From Bacteroidales bacterium (lineage in GTDB: Bacteria; Bacteroidota; Bacteroidia; Bacteroidales; ML635J-15), in NCBI GenBank assembly GCA_028702535.1, contig JAQVOR010000004.1, positions 1-54,694 of the forward strand: DNA of 54,694 bases, given 5' to 3'. Position 1 is the stretch's first letter. Each line of letters starts with the position of its first letter. The notes under the pieces are model-generated. The model made no database searches and was not told the origin of the DNA. It saw nothing but the letters and a program-made list of their open reading frames with translations. The position numbers and the translations under genes were made by a program. Positions 53,968 to 54,694 of this stretch are shown in pieces.

Positions 53968-54329
53968 TTAACTGTGGAGAGCTCTCCTAAAGTTGGTTGT
54001 ATTATGTAATTTTATAATTCTCTTATATTTTCCAAACCTTAAATTCCCGATTCTCTTTCCACAATACACTATCGCAACATAACTCCCTGTTGCTAAGGCA
54101 CTTATATCCAAACTTATTTTATCTGAAAACAATTGCTCTACCATTACCACTTTGCCCCTGTGTATTAATAATTTTCACAAACGAGTTTTTATCAAACTCT
54201 GACAAACTTATTTGCAGAAAATCACTTACTGGATTTGGAAAAATCTCTACAAAAAACTGATTGATCTTAATATTTTGGTCAGATTCATAAAATCGTCCTA
54301 TTGATTTTACTATAATCTTGTCTGATTAT
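53968..54329 (-). pseudogene. Remnant of a T9SS type A secreted-protein gene (frameshifted C-terminus)
   Basis: On the minus strand, 54328 down to about 54140 reads VEIFPNPVSDFLQISLSEFD and VKIINTQGQ in one frame, which stops at 54119. The continuation is in the next frame (53968-54150): MVEQLFSDKISLDISALATG, then SYVAIVYCGKRIGNLRFGKY. Joined, this is a normal type A sorting domain of about 85 residues (YPNP, NTQG, LATGSYV). A frameshift near 54130-54150 broke it, and a stop near 54330 cuts it off from any upstream domain. The original cargo domain is gone, so this is decay next to a mobile-element remnant. Confidence 0.78.
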
Positions 54330-54341
54330 TTGGGGGGCTAG

Positions 54342-54563
54342 AACAATCTTAATCTACAATTTGTACCTGTAACAATAGAAACAATCCAGAAAAAGGCTAA
54401 ACCAAAGGAAACAGCTCAGCAGGTTATCATGAGAGTTACAGGTTATAATGTTTGTCAATGTCCGTTTTGTAAGAAAGGAACCATGCGTAAAATCAAAGAA
54501 TTACCCCGCATACGTTCACCCAGCAATAATCTGCCAAATCTTCTATTATTAAAATTACAGTAA
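54342..54563 (+). pseudogene. C-terminal fragment of a transposase-like gene
   Basis: The open frame (73 codons, no start) reads LQFVPVTIETIQKKAKPKET, then VIMRVTGYNVCQCPFCKKGT and MRKIKELPRIRSP. A CxCPxC zinc-ribbon near a Lys/Arg-rich end followed by LPRIRSP is the pattern I associate with the C-termini of IS91-type (Y2) transposases in Bacteroidota. The assignment is from memory of the motif and uncertain. The catalytic part is missing, cut off at a junction near 54330 where the T9SS remnant begins on the other strand. Confidence 0.5.
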
Positions 54564-54694
54564 TTGCTTTATGTTTTTAATTTGCTTCATATTTTATGAG
54601 CTAAGGAATCCTATGCTCAAAAAGTTTAAATTTGATGAAAAAGTGCAAAATTTGTAGGTTTTGGTACAACAAAGACACATCATCAAACTCAAAA
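54564..54694. other. AT-rich window end with no gene recognised
   Basis: The last 131 bp contain only a short frame reading MLKKFKFDEKVQNL and no RNA structure or repeat I can support. It may be the continuation of decayed mobile-element DNA. Confidence 0.3.

Noticed and set aside
53976-53987. GGAGAGCTCTCC palindrome as a terminator of hydA
   Set aside because: It is a 12-bp palindrome without a loop or following T run, so it is not a convincing terminator.

Overview
The window comes from a low-GC Bacteroidota chromosome, most likely Bacteroidales-like. Evidence for this: two secreted proteases with type A sorting tails and a large adhesin-like protein with a CHU_C (type B) tail, all type IX secretion (T9SS) substrates; PorE-like TPR/beta-propeller/OmpA proteins; TAnnTTTG promoter boxes in place of the E. 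coli -10; no evident Shine-Dalgarno sequences; and a menaquinone-by-futalosine gene. I saw no rRNA, tRNA, CRISPR array or intact insertion sequence.

Layout. 1-453 is a nested 7-bp/8-bp tandem repeat abutting the stop of a C10 cysteine protease (-). Pyruvate kinase (+) and an unrecognised two-gene unit (4027-6125, +) follow. A three-gene polyamine cluster (-; arginine decarboxylase, agmatinase, deoxyhypusine-synthase-like) lies at 6513-9845, then clpS and a 1890-residue TPR/propeller/coiled-coil/SPOR-like protein (-). From 16511 the + strand carries mazG, a glycosyltransferase, an ECF sigma factor, rsmG, rpmH (too short for most ORF cut-offs), an outer-membrane protein and a lipoprotein. Hemolysin III (-), a DUF2851 protein, the type B T9SS protein and a TPR lipoprotein-like partner come next.

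27535-38048 holds mqnE, a polytopic membrane protein, serC, purC, phoH, a SAM hydroxide adenosyltransferase overlapping a PagL-like lipid A deacylase, and an M43 metalloprotease. 38381-44903 has a three-repeat lipoprotein and a (-) operon of one TPR protein plus two PorE-like paralogues. 45054-51460 has secA and a guaA-MFS-xseB operon. The window closes with a YgjV/GNAT fusion, a dihydropyrimidinase and a junction of decayed DNA: a frameshifted T9SS sorting-domain remnant next to the tail of a transposase-like gene.

Central metabolism and housekeeping genes are mixed with envelope and secretion genes. The least explained parts are the unknown pair at 4027-6125, the 1890-residue protein, the heptamer/octamer repeat family at gene 3' ends, a 286-bp inverted-repeat-bounded element at 30410-30695, and promoter boxes that sit almost on the start codon. 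Nothing here is a clear defence system or prophage. All functional calls rest on reading motifs by eye; no database search was run.
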